A stretch of 64,000 nt of DNA from Lachnospiraceae bacterium Zagget3 (GCA_001941025.1 MSHE01000015.1:73040-137039), one strand, 5' to 3'; shown: positions 19,301 through 25,538, counted from the first letter of the stretch. Program-made: numbers and translations. The notes: generated from the letters alone by a model not told the origin.

Positions 19301-20949
19301 ATACGGTCACGAATGCGCATACACCGGGGACGATATCGCTTTCCGGCAGCAAGACCTGGGACGACGCTGACGACCAGGACGGCGATCGTCCGGAGAGCAT
19401 TACGATCCGCCTGCTGGCAGACGGCACCGAAGTGGACAGCGTGACGGTGACGGAGGAGGATGGCTGGGCATGGAGCTTCACCGACCTGCCGAAGTACCGG
19501 GACGGCGGCATAGAGATCGTCTATACGATCACCGAGGACGCGGTTGACGATTATACGACTGAGTATGATGGATATGATGTCATCAATACCCACACACCCG
19601 ACCAGACCACCCTGGCGGTCAGCAAGGCATGGAATGACGCGGACGATCAGGATGGCATTCGCTTGGCGAGCGTTACCGTGGAGCTGCTGGCGGATGGGAA
19701 AGAAACAGGGGATACCCTGACGCTGAGCGATTCCGACAACTGGACGGGTACCTTCACCGGACTGAATGTCTATGAAGATGGGGGCGAACGGGTCGACTAT
19801 ACCGTGGAAGAGGAAGACGTGCCTGCCGGCTATGAGGCAGCGATCACAGGCAGCGCGACGACCGGCTATACTATTACGAACACACATGATCCGGAAACAG
19901 TGGATCTCTCCGGCAGCAAGACTTGGGAAGATAACGACAATCAGGACGGCTGCCGGCCGGAGAGTATCACGATCCGCCTGCTGGCAGACGGCACCGAAGT
20001 GGACAGCGCAACGGTAACGGAGGAGGACGGCTGGGCATGGAGCTTCACCGACCTGCCGAAGTACCGGGACGGCGGCGTGGAGATCGTCTACTCGGTCACC
20101 GAGGACGCGGTTGACAATTATACGACCGAATACGATGGATACGATGTCACGAACACGCACATCCCTGACCAGACCAGTCTGACGGTCACCAAGGCGTGGG
20201 ATGACGCGGACGATCAGGACGGCATCCGCCCGGACAGCGTCACCGTGCAGCTGCTGGCGGACGGCGAGGCCACAGGCAAGACACTTGTGCTTGACGCGGA
20301 AGACAGCTGGACCGGTACTTTCACCGAACTGGACATCTATGAAGACGATGGCGAGCGGATCGACTATACCGTGGAAGAGGAAGACGTACCGGACGGCTAT
20401 GAGGCGGCGATCGACGGAGACGCGGAGACCGGTTATGCCGTCACGAACACGCATGACCCGGAGGTGGTGGATGTCTCCGGCAGCAAGACCTGGGATGATG
20501 AGGACAACAAGGACGGTTACCGTCCGGAGAGCATCACGATCCGCCTGCTGGCAGATGGCACCGAAGTGGACAGCGTGGCGGTAACGGAAGAGGACGGTTG
20601 GGCATGGAGTTTCACCGACCTGCCGAAGTACCGGGATGGCGGCGTGGAGATCGTCTACTCGATCACCGAGGACACGATCGACCACTATACAACCGAATAT
20701 GACGGGTACAATGTAATCAATCACTATACGGCGGAAAAGACTGTCACAGGTACGCCCACCGGTCATACCGGAAACGGTGGAAACGGCGGAAACGGCGGAA
20801 ACGGCGGTAAGGGCACCAGTGGCACCGGGCATTCCAAGACCGACGACACAGCCGCACGATCCGTGATGATCTGGAGCTTCGTCCTGCTCGCGGCAGCCGT
20901 TTCGGCAGCGGTAGTTTTCGTGCGCCGCAGACGGGCTCAAAGGGGTTGA
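10315..20949 (+). CDS. Giant cell-surface protein with 22 Cna-B domains
   Basis: About 3,544 residues from the ATG at 10315, which has GGAGGG upstream; a TTG at 10273 in the same frame lacks a site. A signal peptide ends at AFA near residue 41 and an acidic linker follows. About residues 130-1180 form a large head of beta-rich adhesin-like sequence, which I cannot assign precisely. One SdrD/B-type domain (TWIDANENGIQDEGE, about 1184-1335) precedes 22 Cna-B domains (about 1339-3470). Each keeps the residues expected for an internal Lys-Asn isopeptide bond: Lys in SKTW or TKAW, Glu in YTxxE, Asn in xTNTH. The C-terminus has a Gly/Asn linker (GNGG repeats), the sequence HSKTDDTA, a membrane segment and RRRR. 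This looks like a sortase sorting signal, but LPKTG is replaced by HSKTD. Predicted role: a long wall- or membrane-attached adhesin stalk. Confidence 0.9.
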   Translation: MFKNRKNRNHGGKAMHRVRCALCAILTLVMCMSLFSGVAFADPDGEEVVETAETDSEAIDVTESAVEVTTETAEADMEAADAPDESGQDAALSEDAVEEAPADDDADAIMPLAAGGDAGISSFAVSAQVDGTAPWDGDDEPGDDSNASNNIVRTFDYVNYTLSYTTELANPAVPVDSGTIYVEFTLPCGPEIASFNMNTINWMSEPTVTYYLPDGTTTTDYTNGMEVEKQVLTGNRTLVNTSDNTAIPGTGTLSVGVYIGAATNGTTLKPEFTIWMENNTDADKVSVENQQTLTISAAQKYNIGIRQSSEMNILGTYDLSTGNADAPQDTVSGNTSVRGRMEGYGITVMMQNDSVDKGLKGLEFPTDTITFDLTLSEQAGRNASGDVLSDQPGYTPVMWDYDANLRRTVANGGTYGLWGREWVFTNAANRDCAYGAAPFNKLGCHTYSSIYDSCYDGGSWKMEQDSSDPLVYHVTIKDYTIDYENYNFPTANNTWYKRTEGGTVYTANQACFSAGTVQMVLQFPENAVDAPTYIYYKMTADNFKVGDTSYDTTATYTNTYQLVPTGSIQSGTNFTDDTATTRAQSGHQLGSGYMAGDAYSFLGTNIRLWGYQSTTTDEYVRTNATLIKFDADAFEINRDDQYYADGRYAHGSGSGAVHSFTRYFAGRTSNWKDTQEMSDTLINSTDLHYYTDLDALETAGYTCVGVLYIADVENINTSSQSFGMIGLTVKDESALIDNVYAACNDSWASYSTQEELEALYGAPITEEGGTINTNWARNGYNLYKAYCSLDAYKTMKTTIESSSNGDFWYHKTEYDSDGNITGGHDVGYYGGTSLLICGEKSTVEIQTDRTVYDMDTGQRTATVIVTPAVTVAGNASSETGDKGTTTTTATVKVTLPADLTYDTGTAYWGDTAITPEVTVNDDGTTVLTFTLENVTLNETLDNITFNCTIGHAGTAEDVTNNESIAVNATIESTNDHRAKEEAFGNSSTTSFNVIRLSATSISKSVDNRMIERDGSFTWTLNYYNGADEDIIGTEMVDVFPVNGDSLGSSFAGTFSITGIEIDFSKAHDSYEADDANMHFYVSDSYEGTGSALASGGAPTDWPDLMLAKTSDSDYVITLDTSDYEDMKAFYCDLGDLDTQETVTIRISVKTEGNNPADIYNNLYYEAAEEQDAAVQSNLVTTQVVQRTITGRTWIDANENGIQDEGEAALENTTVTLYREDEADSTAIRGLAVTPATDVYGNPVEPVQTGENGGYVFDNLPAGTYVVQFSDVNGKKYQLTKQNVGDDDTVDSDAAFVSNVNNDLIAQITDLSLPTIADMDRAVYESDYNDAGYSYAPIDITVTKEWDDANNQDGLRPSSITIHLFEGEGDDRTEIASETLNAADDWTWTFTDLPAYDEDGEEITYTVTEDAVDEYTTTIGEPVETDDGYSVTITNTHVPETVDIEGTKTWDDADNQDGDRPESITISLYADGSPVLDTEGNPIKVEVTAADDWKWSFTDLPKYANGVEIKYTITEDAVDNYKTTVDGYDVTNEHDLELINLNVQKIWSDNDNQDGVRPAEITVELVQNGTRTGQTLTLNADNAWSGGWTDLDKYQEGEVGVPNEYSVYEEAVSGYNGEDPLVETVGDTTTIFLTNEHDAATIDIEGTKIWDDADDQDGLRPDSITVFLYADGDPALDENNQAIRATVTAADNWIWTFTDLPQYRDGGEEIVYTVQERDVPNGYTAAIGGDAESGFTITNTHTPATTEVSVEKTWDDNDDQDGVRPRSITITLYADSEPAVDENGNTIQATVTAADNWAWTFTDLPKYRDHGIEIVYTISETAVNGYNTTIGDAVSTDDGLSYAVTNSHETETIDISGSKTWDDEDNNDGYRPESITIRLLADGTPAVDADGNAITAEVTAADNWAWSFTGLPKYRDGGVEITYTITEDAIDHYTPEINGYDVTNTHTLDLTSLTVTKAWSDSDDQDGIRPTSVTVQLYADGNAVEGATLTLSGEDNWTGTFTGLDIFEDQGERIVYTVEEENVTDGYEVTITGDPTTGYTVTNAHTPETIDISGSKTWNDDDNNDGYRPESITIRLLADGNPAVDADGNAITAEVTAADDWAWSFTGLPKYRDGGTEINYTVTEDAIDHYTPEINGYDVTNTHTLDLTSLTVTKAWDDADDQDGIRPDSVTVELLADGVATGDTLELNASDGWTGTFTGLDIFEDQGERIVYTVEEDVPDGYAVTITGDPTTGYTVTNTHTPETVDVSGSKTWNDNDNQDGYRPESITVRLLADGKEVRNATVTEEDGWAWNFIGLPKYRDGGTPIEYTITEDAIDHYASTYDGYNVTNTHTPDQTSLTVTKAWDDADNQDGIRPGSVTVKLLADDEDTGKTLVLDAADNWTGSFTELDMYRDQGVEIVYTVEEDVPDGYEVTITGDPTTGYTVTNTHTPETIDISGSKTWVDEDNNDGYRPESITIRLLADGSPAVDADGNAITAEVTAVDNWAWSFTNLPKYRDGGTPIEYTITEDAIDHYTPTPDGYNITNTHILDQTSLTVTKAWDDADDQDGIRPESVTVDLLADGVATGATLELNDSDGWTGTFTGLDIFEEHGERINYTVEEEDVPDGYEVTVTGDSTKGYTVTNTHTPGTISISGSKTWVDEDNNDGYRPESITIRLLADGTEVRNATVTEADGWAWSFTNLPKYRDGGVEIVYTITEDATDHYASTYNGYDVTNEHTPDQTSLTVTKVWDDSGNQDGIRPGSVTVQLLADGEETGDTLILNDSDGWTGTFTGLDIYEAHGERIVYTVEEEDVPAGYEVAINGSATTGYTITNTHDPETVDLSGSKTWDDDDNNDGYRPESITIRLLADGSEIDHVTVTEADDWAWTFADLPKYRDGGVEIVYSVTEDAIDHYASTYDDGYDVTNEHTPDQTSLTVTKVWSDNDNEDGIRPEGVTVQLLADGEATGDTLELNDSDGWTGTFTGLDIFEEHGERITYTVEEEDVPDGYHVTITGDQTTGYTVTNAHTPGTISLSGSKTWDDADDQDGDRPESITIRLLADGTEVDSVTVTEEDGWAWSFTDLPKYRDGGIEIVYTITEDAVDDYTTEYDGYDVINTHTPDQTTLAVSKAWNDADDQDGIRLASVTVELLADGKETGDTLTLSDSDNWTGTFTGLNVYEDGGERVDYTVEEEDVPAGYEAAITGSATTGYTITNTHDPETVDLSGSKTWEDNDNQDGCRPESITIRLLADGTEVDSATVTEEDGWAWSFTDLPKYRDGGVEIVYSVTEDAVDNYTTEYDGYDVTNTHIPDQTSLTVTKAWDDADDQDGIRPDSVTVQLLADGEATGKTLVLDAEDSWTGTFTELDIYEDDGERIDYTVEEEDVPDGYEAAIDGDAETGYAVTNTHDPEVVDVSGSKTWDDEDNKDGYRPESITIRLLADGTEVDSVAVTEEDGWAWSFTDLPKYRDGGVEIVYSITEDTIDHYTTEYDGYNVINHYTAEKTVTGTPTGHTGNGGNGGNGGNGGKGTSGTGHSKTDDTAARSVMIWSFVLLAAAVSAAVVFVRRRRAQRG
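14328..20725 (+). repeat. Cna-B domain array with two-domain (A/B) higher-order repeat
   Basis: Twenty-two Cna-B units in one frame. Units 1-5 are divergent. From unit 6 they alternate strictly between type A (SGSKTW...DGYRPESITIRLLADG) and type B (TSLTVTKAW...DGIRPxSVTVxLLADG), ending on an A. Starts of successive A units at 15871, 16462, 17047, 17611, 18199, 18766, 19336, 19903 and 20470 give periods of 591, 585, 564, 588, 567, 570, 567 and 567 bp, all multiples of three. A units occur in a long form (with PAVDADGNAI) and a short form, which explains the two period lengths. Near-identical DNA makes length change by recombination likely. Confidence 0.95.
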
Positions 20950-20974
20950 AAATCCGCCTGATGTCCGCTATACT
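20946..20974 (+). promoter_or_regulatory. Promoter of tRNA-Leu
   Basis: TTGAAA at 20946-20951 and TATACT at 20969-20974, spaced 17 bases. The -35 box overlaps the stop codon of the giant surface protein. The tRNA begins 13 bases after the -10 box. Confidence 0.65.
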
Positions 20975-20986
20975 ATACACGGTTAT

Positions 20987-21067
20987 GCGGATATGGCGGA
21001 ATTGGTATACGCGTCGGTTTTAGAAGCCGGAGGGGAAACCTTGCAGGTTCGAGTCCTGCTATCCGTA
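20987..21067 (+). tRNA. tRNA-Leu (anticodon TAG)
   Basis: A class II tRNA. Acceptor arm GCGGATA pairs with TATCCGT (the first pair is G-T). The anticodon stem TCGGT/GCCGG holds loop TTTAGAA with anticodon TAG at 21021-21023. A long variable arm (GGGGAAACCTT) and T arm GCAGG-TTCGAGT-CCTGC follow, with discriminator A at 21067. CCA is not encoded. It reads CUN leucine codons. Confidence 0.95.
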
Positions 21068-21103
21068 CGCACTCTGCTTTTTACGAGAAGTGAGGGATGA
21101 GTT

Positions 21104-21349
21104 ATGGCGCAGGAAAATGCGGAGTTCGAAGAAAATGTCTGGTTGGACCGGGTCCTTGACGCGAAGGGCAGCGCGGAGCGCTACGATGTGATCTGCAGCA
21201 TCAAAGGGGAGATCACGGACAACCTGATTGATGAGATCGCGACGGTGATGGATCTGTCCATCCCCGAGGGGGACTTGGATGAGCGCTACCGACAGCTGAA
21301 GGAGTGTGTGAGCACCATCAGCCGCTATGAGACCGACCGGCTGCGATAG
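21104..21349 (+). CDS. Small acidic protein, function unknown
   Basis: An 81-residue soluble protein rich in Glu and Asp (MAQENAEFEENVWLDRVL), with no signal peptide, membrane segment or cysteine-rich motif. The ATG follows GTGAGGGATGAG. I do not recognise the family. It lies just after tRNA-Leu and could share its transcript. Its last 25 bases overlap, tail to tail, the 3' end of the CYTH gene on the other strand. Confidence 0.6.
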   Translation: MAQENAEFEENVWLDRVLDAKGSAERYDVICSIKGEITDNLIDEIATVMDLSIPEGDLDERYRQLKECVSTISRYETDRLR

Positions 21350-21789
21350 CCGTGTTGGCTTATATAACTGTTGTGATAGCGCTCGTCGTAGGTGACATCC
21401 TCGGCAAACCAGTCCGGCGGGGTGAAGGCGTTGGCCTCCTCTACGGTGGGAAACTCTACCTCGGCAAGAATAAGCGGTGCTGTGTCCTGTTCGAAAATAT
21501 CCAATTCGATGGTATATTTTCCGAACGGGATGCAGTACCTTTTTTTTACGATTAAAATGCCGTCGATCTTTGGCTTTAAGTGGGCGTAGGCATCAGCGGT
21601 CAGGGGGAGATTGTACTCCTCGTGGGCCATCAGGCCGCTGCCTTTGTATGTCAGGATGTAGTCGTCATCCTCCCTTCGGACGCGGACGACCGGGTCCGTA
21701 CACAGGTAGCCCTGCTCGATCGCGTGGCAGGGATAGTCGTCTAAGTTTTCCGGCAGTTTTGTGATTAAAAATTTTCGTTCGATCTCCAT
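21325..21789 (-). CDS. CYTH-domain protein (triphosphate tunnel metalloenzyme)
   Basis: A 154-residue protein of the CYTH superfamily, whose members bind triphosphate compounds in a beta-barrel tunnel and act as inorganic or thiamine triphosphatases, or as class IV adenylate cyclases. The signature ExExK is at the N-terminus (Glu2, Glu4, Lys6 in MEIERKFLI). Alternating charged strands follow (VRVRREDDDYILTYKG, KKRYCIPFGKYTIELDIFE, LILAEVEFPT), as the fold requires. The ATG follows AAGGAGGCGCCC. A promoter in the gap to the divergent DJ-1 gene probably drives it. The exact substrate cannot be read from the sequence. Confidence 0.85.
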   Translation of the reverse strand: MEIERKFLITKLPENLDDYPCHAIEQGYLCTDPVVRVRREDDDYILTYKGSGLMAHEEYNLPLTADAYAHLKPKIDGILIVKKRYCIPFGKYTIELDIFEQDTAPLILAEVEFPTVEEANAFTPPDWFAEDVTYDERYHNSYISQHGYRSRSVS

Positions 21790-21799
21790 GGGCGCCTCC

Positions 21800-21828
21800 T
21801 TGAAGAATTGTTAAATTTATTATAAAAT
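21800..21828 (+). promoter_or_regulatory. Overlapping divergent promoters for DJ-1/PfpI and CYTH genes
   Basis: On the plus strand TTGAAG (21800-21805) and TAAAAT (21823-21828) are spaced 17 bases. On the minus strand a TATAAT lies at 21819-21824 within the same AT-rich stretch, with a poor -35 box. The two -10 regions overlap, so the genes probably compete for polymerase. Confidence 0.5.
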
Positions 21829-21847
21829 AGATAAAAGAGAATGAAAA

Positions 21848-21872
21848 GCCCGTGATGAAAAAGAGCACGGGC
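21848..21872 (+). other. Leader hairpin of the DJ-1/PfpI gene
   Basis: GCCCGTG at 21848-21854 pairs with CACGGGC at 21866-21872 around an A-rich loop. It ends 6 bases before the AAAGGGAG ribosome binding site, with no T-run, so it is a leader structure and not a terminator. Confidence 0.45.
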
Positions 21873-21888
21873 GGAAAGGGAGCGTTTT

Positions 21889-22440
21889 ATGAAACGGATC
21901 GCAGTATTTGTAATCGATGATGTGGAAGAAGTCGAATGTCTGACGGTTGTGGATTTTTGCCGCAGGGCCGACATCGATGTGACGACAGTCTCCGTGACCG
22001 GAAAGCGGGAGATTCATGGAAGCCATGATATTGTCTTCGAGACGGACGCGCTTTATGATGAGACGGAGTTTGACGAATTTGACGGAATCGTCTATCCGGG
22101 AGGCCCGGGGACGGGCGCGCTCGGCGAAGTCCCGGGCATACATGAACTGGCAGAACGGTTCATGCAGGAAGGCAAGATGGTCGCGGCGATCTGTGCCGCG
22201 CCGGGCATGCTCTCTGAGACCGGACTCTTAAAGGGAAAATCCGCGACCGGCTATCCGGGCTGCAAGCCGAAAGGGATGGCAACCTGGCTTGAAACTCCCA
22301 CCGCCGCCAGCGAAAATCTCATCACGGGCCGCGGGCCGGGATGCGCCGCGTTTTTCGCGCTGGAGGTCATCCGCTTTCTTTGCGGGGACAAGAAGTACGC
22401 GGAGCTTTACGCGTCGACGATGACGCCGGTGATGTTTTAG
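21889..22440 (+). CDS. DJ-1/PfpI-family protein
   Basis: A 183-residue member of the DJ-1/PfpI/ThiJ superfamily (class I glutamine amidotransferase-like fold). Members include protein deglycases, chaperones and proteases. The reactive nucleophile is Cys102 in AAICAAPGML, the nucleophile elbow; an acidic residue near 15 (VEEVE) normally partners it, and YPGGPGTG forms the conserved glycine turn. It resembles the enzymes often labelled thiazole monophosphate biosynthesis protein, a label without strong functional support. The ATG follows AAAGGGAGCG. Its stop overlaps the stop of the histidine kinase on the other strand by 4 bases. Confidence 0.88.
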   Translation: MKRIAVFVIDDVEEVECLTVVDFCRRADIDVTTVSVTGKREIHGSHDIVFETDALYDETEFDEFDGIVYPGGPGTGALGEVPGIHELAERFMQEGKMVAAICAAPGMLSETGLLKGKSATGYPGCKPKGMATWLETPTAASENLITGRGPGCAAFFALEVIRFLCGDKKYAELYASTMTPVMF

Positions 22441-23480
22441 GTTGGCAGCGTGACCGTAAACGCGGCGCCCTTACTGGGCGCGCTCTCCACGGCAACCTCC
22501 CCTCCGCACAGACTTACGATCTGTTTTACGAGCGACAGGCCCAGGCCGCTTCCCTCCCCGGAGTGGGAGGTTTCGCCCTGATAAAACTTTTCAAAGATAT
22601 GTTTTTTCGTTTCCGTGTCCATTCCGTCGCCGTGATCCGCGATGCGGACGGTTACTGCGGCGTCGGAGGGAGACAGGGAGATCTCGATCGCCCCGTTTTC
22701 CGGGGAGTGCTTGATGGCATTGTCCAGAAGGTTGAACCAGACCTCGTCCAGCAGGGCTTCGTTTCCATAAAACACGGTGTCCGGGAGGTCCAGGTTAAAG
22801 GCAAGGCCTTTTTCATCCCATTTATTTTCCAATAACAGGAGATTTTTTCGGATCTGTTCATCCAGACGGTACTCTGCCAGATCCGGAATGGTCTCCTGAT
22901 TTTCCAGTTTTGACAGCGTTAAGACATTGCTGGTCAGATCCGAGAGCTTTCGCGAGTTGGAGATGATCTTGTCCACGTAGAGCTGCCTCTTTTCCTGATC
23001 GAGGCTTTCGTTTTGCAGCAGCGTGGCATAGCCTTCGATGGCCGCGATGGGCGTCTTGATCTCGTGGGAGACATTGGTCACGAAGTCGCTGCGCAGGGTC
23101 TCAATCTGCGATAGGTCGTAGGCCATGGCATTAAATTGCTTCTCCATTTCCCGGATCTCCGCCAGGCGCTGCTCCGTGGAAACGCGCACATTGAAATCCC
23201 CCTCTGCGAGTTGGCTGAAAGCATCTCCCATGCGCTGGATCGGACGGATGATCAGCCGTCCCACAACGAAGGAGATGGCACCGCCGATGATAATACTGGC
23301 AAGCAGGAGCAGAAACGCGAAACCGCCCCGGGCTTCCGGATAAAACTCGATGTACTGATTGCGGTAGAGGATGATCCAGATGGCCAGAATAATGAAAAAG
23401 ATGACCAGGATCGTAAAGAAGATGATCAGGGTAAAGTAGAGCCACAGAGAGGAACGGGTTCTTCTGTTGTTATTCTTCAT
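22437..23480 (-). CDS. Two-component sensor histidine kinase
   Basis: A 347-residue membrane histidine kinase. Two membrane segments (about 13-39 and 52-75) are joined by an outside loop of only about 15 residues (YRNQYIEFYPEARGG), so the signal is probably sensed in or near the membrane. A HAMP linker follows (about 76-128), then HisKA with phospho-acceptor His139 in VSHEIKTP, and the HATPase domain with N box (LLDNAIKHS), DHGDGM and GEGSGLGLSLVK. The gene overlaps the upstream response-regulator gene by 11 bases, so the two are co-translated. Domain architecture is standard; the stimulus is unknown. Confidence 0.95.
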   Translation of the reverse strand: MKNNNRRTRSSLWLYFTLIIFFTILVIFFIILAIWIILYRNQYIEFYPEARGGFAFLLLLASIIIGGAISFVVGRLIIRPIQRMGDAFSQLAEGDFNVRVSTEQRLAEIREMEKQFNAMAYDLSQIETLRSDFVTNVSHEIKTPIAAIEGYATLLQNESLDQEKRQLYVDKIISNSRKLSDLTSNVLTLSKLENQETIPDLAEYRLDEQIRKNLLLLENKWDEKGLAFNLDLPDTVFYGNEALLDEVWFNLLDNAIKHSPENGAIEISLSPSDAAVTVRIADHGDGMDTETKKHIFEKFYQGETSHSGEGSGLGLSLVKQIVSLCGGEVAVESAPSKGAAFTVTLPT

Positions 23481-24150
23481 TTTTTTTCACCGCCTTGTAT
23501 CCGAGACCGCGCACCGTAACGATCTCGAAATCCTCACAGGAGGAAAAGCGGTCTCTGAGTCGATTGATATGGGTGTTGATCGTGCGCTCGTCCGTCTCCG
23601 AAGACATACCCCATATTTCGTCCATCAACTGTTGGCGCGTGAAGATCTTGTTCGGATAGGACAGCAGTTTATACAGGAGATAAAACTCTTTTTGCGGGAG
23701 GATGGACTCTTCCCCGTTCAGGGTCACGGTCAGGGCATCGTAATTTAACACGGTATTGCCCACTGTGATCTGTTTTTCGCTGGAGATCTTCGCGCGGCGA
23801 AGGAGCGCTTCTACGCGGAGGATCAGCTCCCGCACATTGATGGGCTTGATCATGTAGTCGTCCGCGCCGGAGCGGAAGCCCTGCCTCATGTCGTCAAACT
23901 GGTCTTTGGCCGTCACCATCAGAATGGGAACCGTGTATCCGGCGTCCCGGAGAGCAAGCGTCAGTTCGTAGCCGTTCATTCGCGGCATCATGATGTCCGC
24001 GATGATCAGATCGATATATTCCTTCTCGAGCACTTCCAGCGCCTCCAGCCCGTCGGCGGCGGGAATGGCATTATAGCCGCCCGATTCCAGAACCGTGCAG
24101 AACAGTTCCTGCATATCGCTGTTGTCTTCCGCAACCAGTATGTTAAACAT
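23470..24150 (-). CDS. OmpR-family response regulator
   Basis: A 226-residue regulator from the ATG at 24150, which follows GGAGGCGATCTT. The open frame extends 41 codons upstream, but that part crosses the promoter and has no ribosome site. The receiver domain (1-118) has acidic residues Glu8-Asp9, phospho-acceptor Asp52 (DIMMPRMNG) and Lys in VTAKD. The C-terminal winged-helix DNA-binding domain (about 125-226) ends with LRDRFSS and TVRGLGYK. It pairs with the overlapping histidine kinase. The targets are not known. The inverted repeat in its promoter region is one candidate site. Confidence 0.96.
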   Translation of the reverse strand: MFNILVAEDNSDMQELFCTVLESGGYNAIPAADGLEALEVLEKEYIDLIIADIMMPRMNGYELTLALRDAGYTVPILMVTAKDQFDDMRQGFRSGADDYMIKPINVRELILRVEALLRRAKISSEKQITVGNTVLNYDALTVTLNGEESILPQKEFYLLYKLLSYPNKIFTRQQLMDEIWGMSSETDERTINTHINRLRDRFSSCEDFEIVTVRGLGYKAVKKNEE

Positions 24151-24178
24151 AAGATCGCCTCCCGTATGGGTGATTTTT

Positions 24179-24217
24179 ATTATAACACAGACACGGCATT
24201 TTAAAAACCATGCCGTG
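24179..24217 (-). promoter_or_regulatory. Promoter region of the two-component operon with inverted repeat
   Basis: A minus-strand TATAAT lies at 24179-24184. Where the -35 box should be there is no good match. Instead there is an inverted repeat, CACGGCAT at 24192-24199 and ATGCCGTG at 24210-24217, separated by 10 bases. A weak -35 covered by an inverted repeat suits an activator or autoregulator such as the response regulator itself, which is inference. Confidence 0.45.
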
Positions 24218-24267
24218 CAAGAAACCATAACACGGAAATGACACGCCACGGTAAACAGCGGATGGAA

Positions 24268-24296
24268 TTGCAATCCGTTCCGGGCAATGATACAAT
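24268..24296 (+). promoter_or_regulatory. Promoter of the iron alcohol dehydrogenase gene
   Basis: TTGCAA at 24268-24273 and TACAAT at 24291-24296, spaced 17 bases. The gene starts at 24351 after AAGGAGG. Confidence 0.6.
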
Positions 24297-24350
24297 GAGA
24301 GCGGGCGCATCAGAGGGAAACGCCCGCATTCGGATTTCAAGGAGGCTTCC

Positions 24351-25538
24351 ATGCAGAATTTTACTTTCTACGCGCCGACAGAGATCGTGTTCGGCAGAGA
24401 CACGGTAAAAGAGACCGGCAGGCTCGCGAAAAAGTGGGGCGCCACAAACGCGCTGATCATTTACGGCAGTGACCGGGTCGAAAAAAGCGGGCTGCTTCGT
24501 TCCATAAAGGCGCAGCTGGACGAAGAGGGCATCGCGCACACCTCCATCGGAGGCGTCCAGCCCAATCCCCGCGTGGAGTTTGCCCGCGACGCGATTCAGG
24601 AGGCCGTTCGGATCAAAGCCGACCTGATCCTTGCCGTGGGCGGCGGCAGTGTCATCGACACGGCAAAGGCCGTGGCCATCGGCGCCATGGTCCCGGACAC
24701 GGACATCTGGGACATCTGGACGAAGAAAGCGCCGCTGCCGGAGACCTCGCTGCCAGTGGGCGTCGTGCTCACGATCGCGGCGGCGGGAAGTGAGACAAGC
24801 GACTCGGCCGTCCTGACCTATACGAAGCAAAATAAGAAGATCGGACTCACCGCGGACTTAAACCGCCCGGTCTTCGCGATCATGGATCCGGGGCAGATGT
24901 TTACGCTCCCGAAAGAACAGATCGCCTGCGGGGTCGTGGACATCCTGATGCACACGCTGGAACGCTATTTTACGCCGGTGGAGAACAACATGCTCACCGA
25001 TGAGCTCGCGGAGGCCGTGATGCGCGTCATCACGACGGAAGGCCTTGCGGCATACAAAAACCCGTCAAATTATGAAGCGTTAAGCGAGGTGATGTGGTGC
25101 GGCAGCCTGTCCCACAACCGGCTCACGGAGCTCGGCAGGATGCGGGACTTTACCTGTCACAAGCTGGGGCATGAGCTCGGCGGGATGTTCGACATCCCGC
25201 ACGGCATGACGCTTTCCGTCCTCTGGGGCAGCTGGGCGCGGTATGTGTATCAGACCGATCCGGCGCGGTTTGCCCGCTACGGCGAAAAAGTGTGGGGCAT
25301 TAAGGAAAAAGATGACGAGGCGTCCGCGCAGGCCGCGATCAAGCGGACGGAGCAGTTCTTCCGCGATCTGGGCATGCCCACGTGCATCGGGGAGCTTCGG
25401 ATCGGCATCCAGACCGATGATCTGTTGATGAAACTGGCGGAGAGCGCCACATACAAGGACACCGTACGGTTGGGCTGCTTCCAGCCGTTTGACCTGCACG
25501 ACGCGCTCGCGGTTTACCGCATGGCGAATCACAGGTAA
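24351..25538 (+). CDS. Iron-containing alcohol dehydrogenase (butanol dehydrogenase-like)
   Basis: A 395-residue group III (iron-dependent) alcohol dehydrogenase that interconverts aldehydes and alcohols with NAD(P)H, resembling the YqhD/BdhA branch. The N-terminus (NFTFYAPTEIVFG) is typical. The dinucleotide-binding loop GGGSVIDTAKAVAIG lies at about residues 97-111. Metal ligands are expected in VVDILMHTLE (Asp and His), in the helix around GHELGGMFDIPHGMTL (His), and in a further His. No signal peptide. It is likely a fermentative or aldehyde-detoxifying enzyme. It stands alone with its own promoter. Confidence 0.95.
   Translation: MQNFTFYAPTEIVFGRDTVKETGRLAKKWGATNALIIYGSDRVEKSGLLRSIKAQLDEEGIAHTSIGGVQPNPRVEFARDAIQEAVRIKADLILAVGGGSVIDTAKAVAIGAMVPDTDIWDIWTKKAPLPETSLPVGVVLTIAAAGSETSDSAVLTYTKQNKKIGLTADLNRPVFAIMDPGQMFTLPKEQIACGVVDILMHTLERYFTPVENNMLTDELAEAVMRVITTEGLAAYKNPSNYEALSEVMWCGSLSHNRLTELGRMRDFTCHKLGHELGGMFDIPHGMTLSVLWGSWARYVYQTDPARFARYGEKVWGIKEKDDEASAQAAIKRTEQFFRDLGMPTCIGELRIGIQTDDLLMKLAESATYKDTVRLGCFQPFDLHDALAVYRMANHR

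Noticed and set aside
14328..20725. CRISPR-like regular repeats
   Set aside because: The period is 564-591 bp, in frame, and encodes protein domains. There are no short repeats with unique spacers anywhere in the window.
15814..20940. A 1,708-codon open frame on the minus strand across the Cna-B array
   Set aside because: It mirrors the repeats of the real plus-strand gene. One stop-free antisense frame in a repeat unit stays open when the unit is copied. The protein is Arg/Val-rich and shows no family pattern or ribosome site.
24151..24273. Longer N-terminus for the response regulator
   Set aside because: The extra 41 codons cover the -10 box and inverted repeat. The start at 24150 has the ribosome site and matches the receiver fold.
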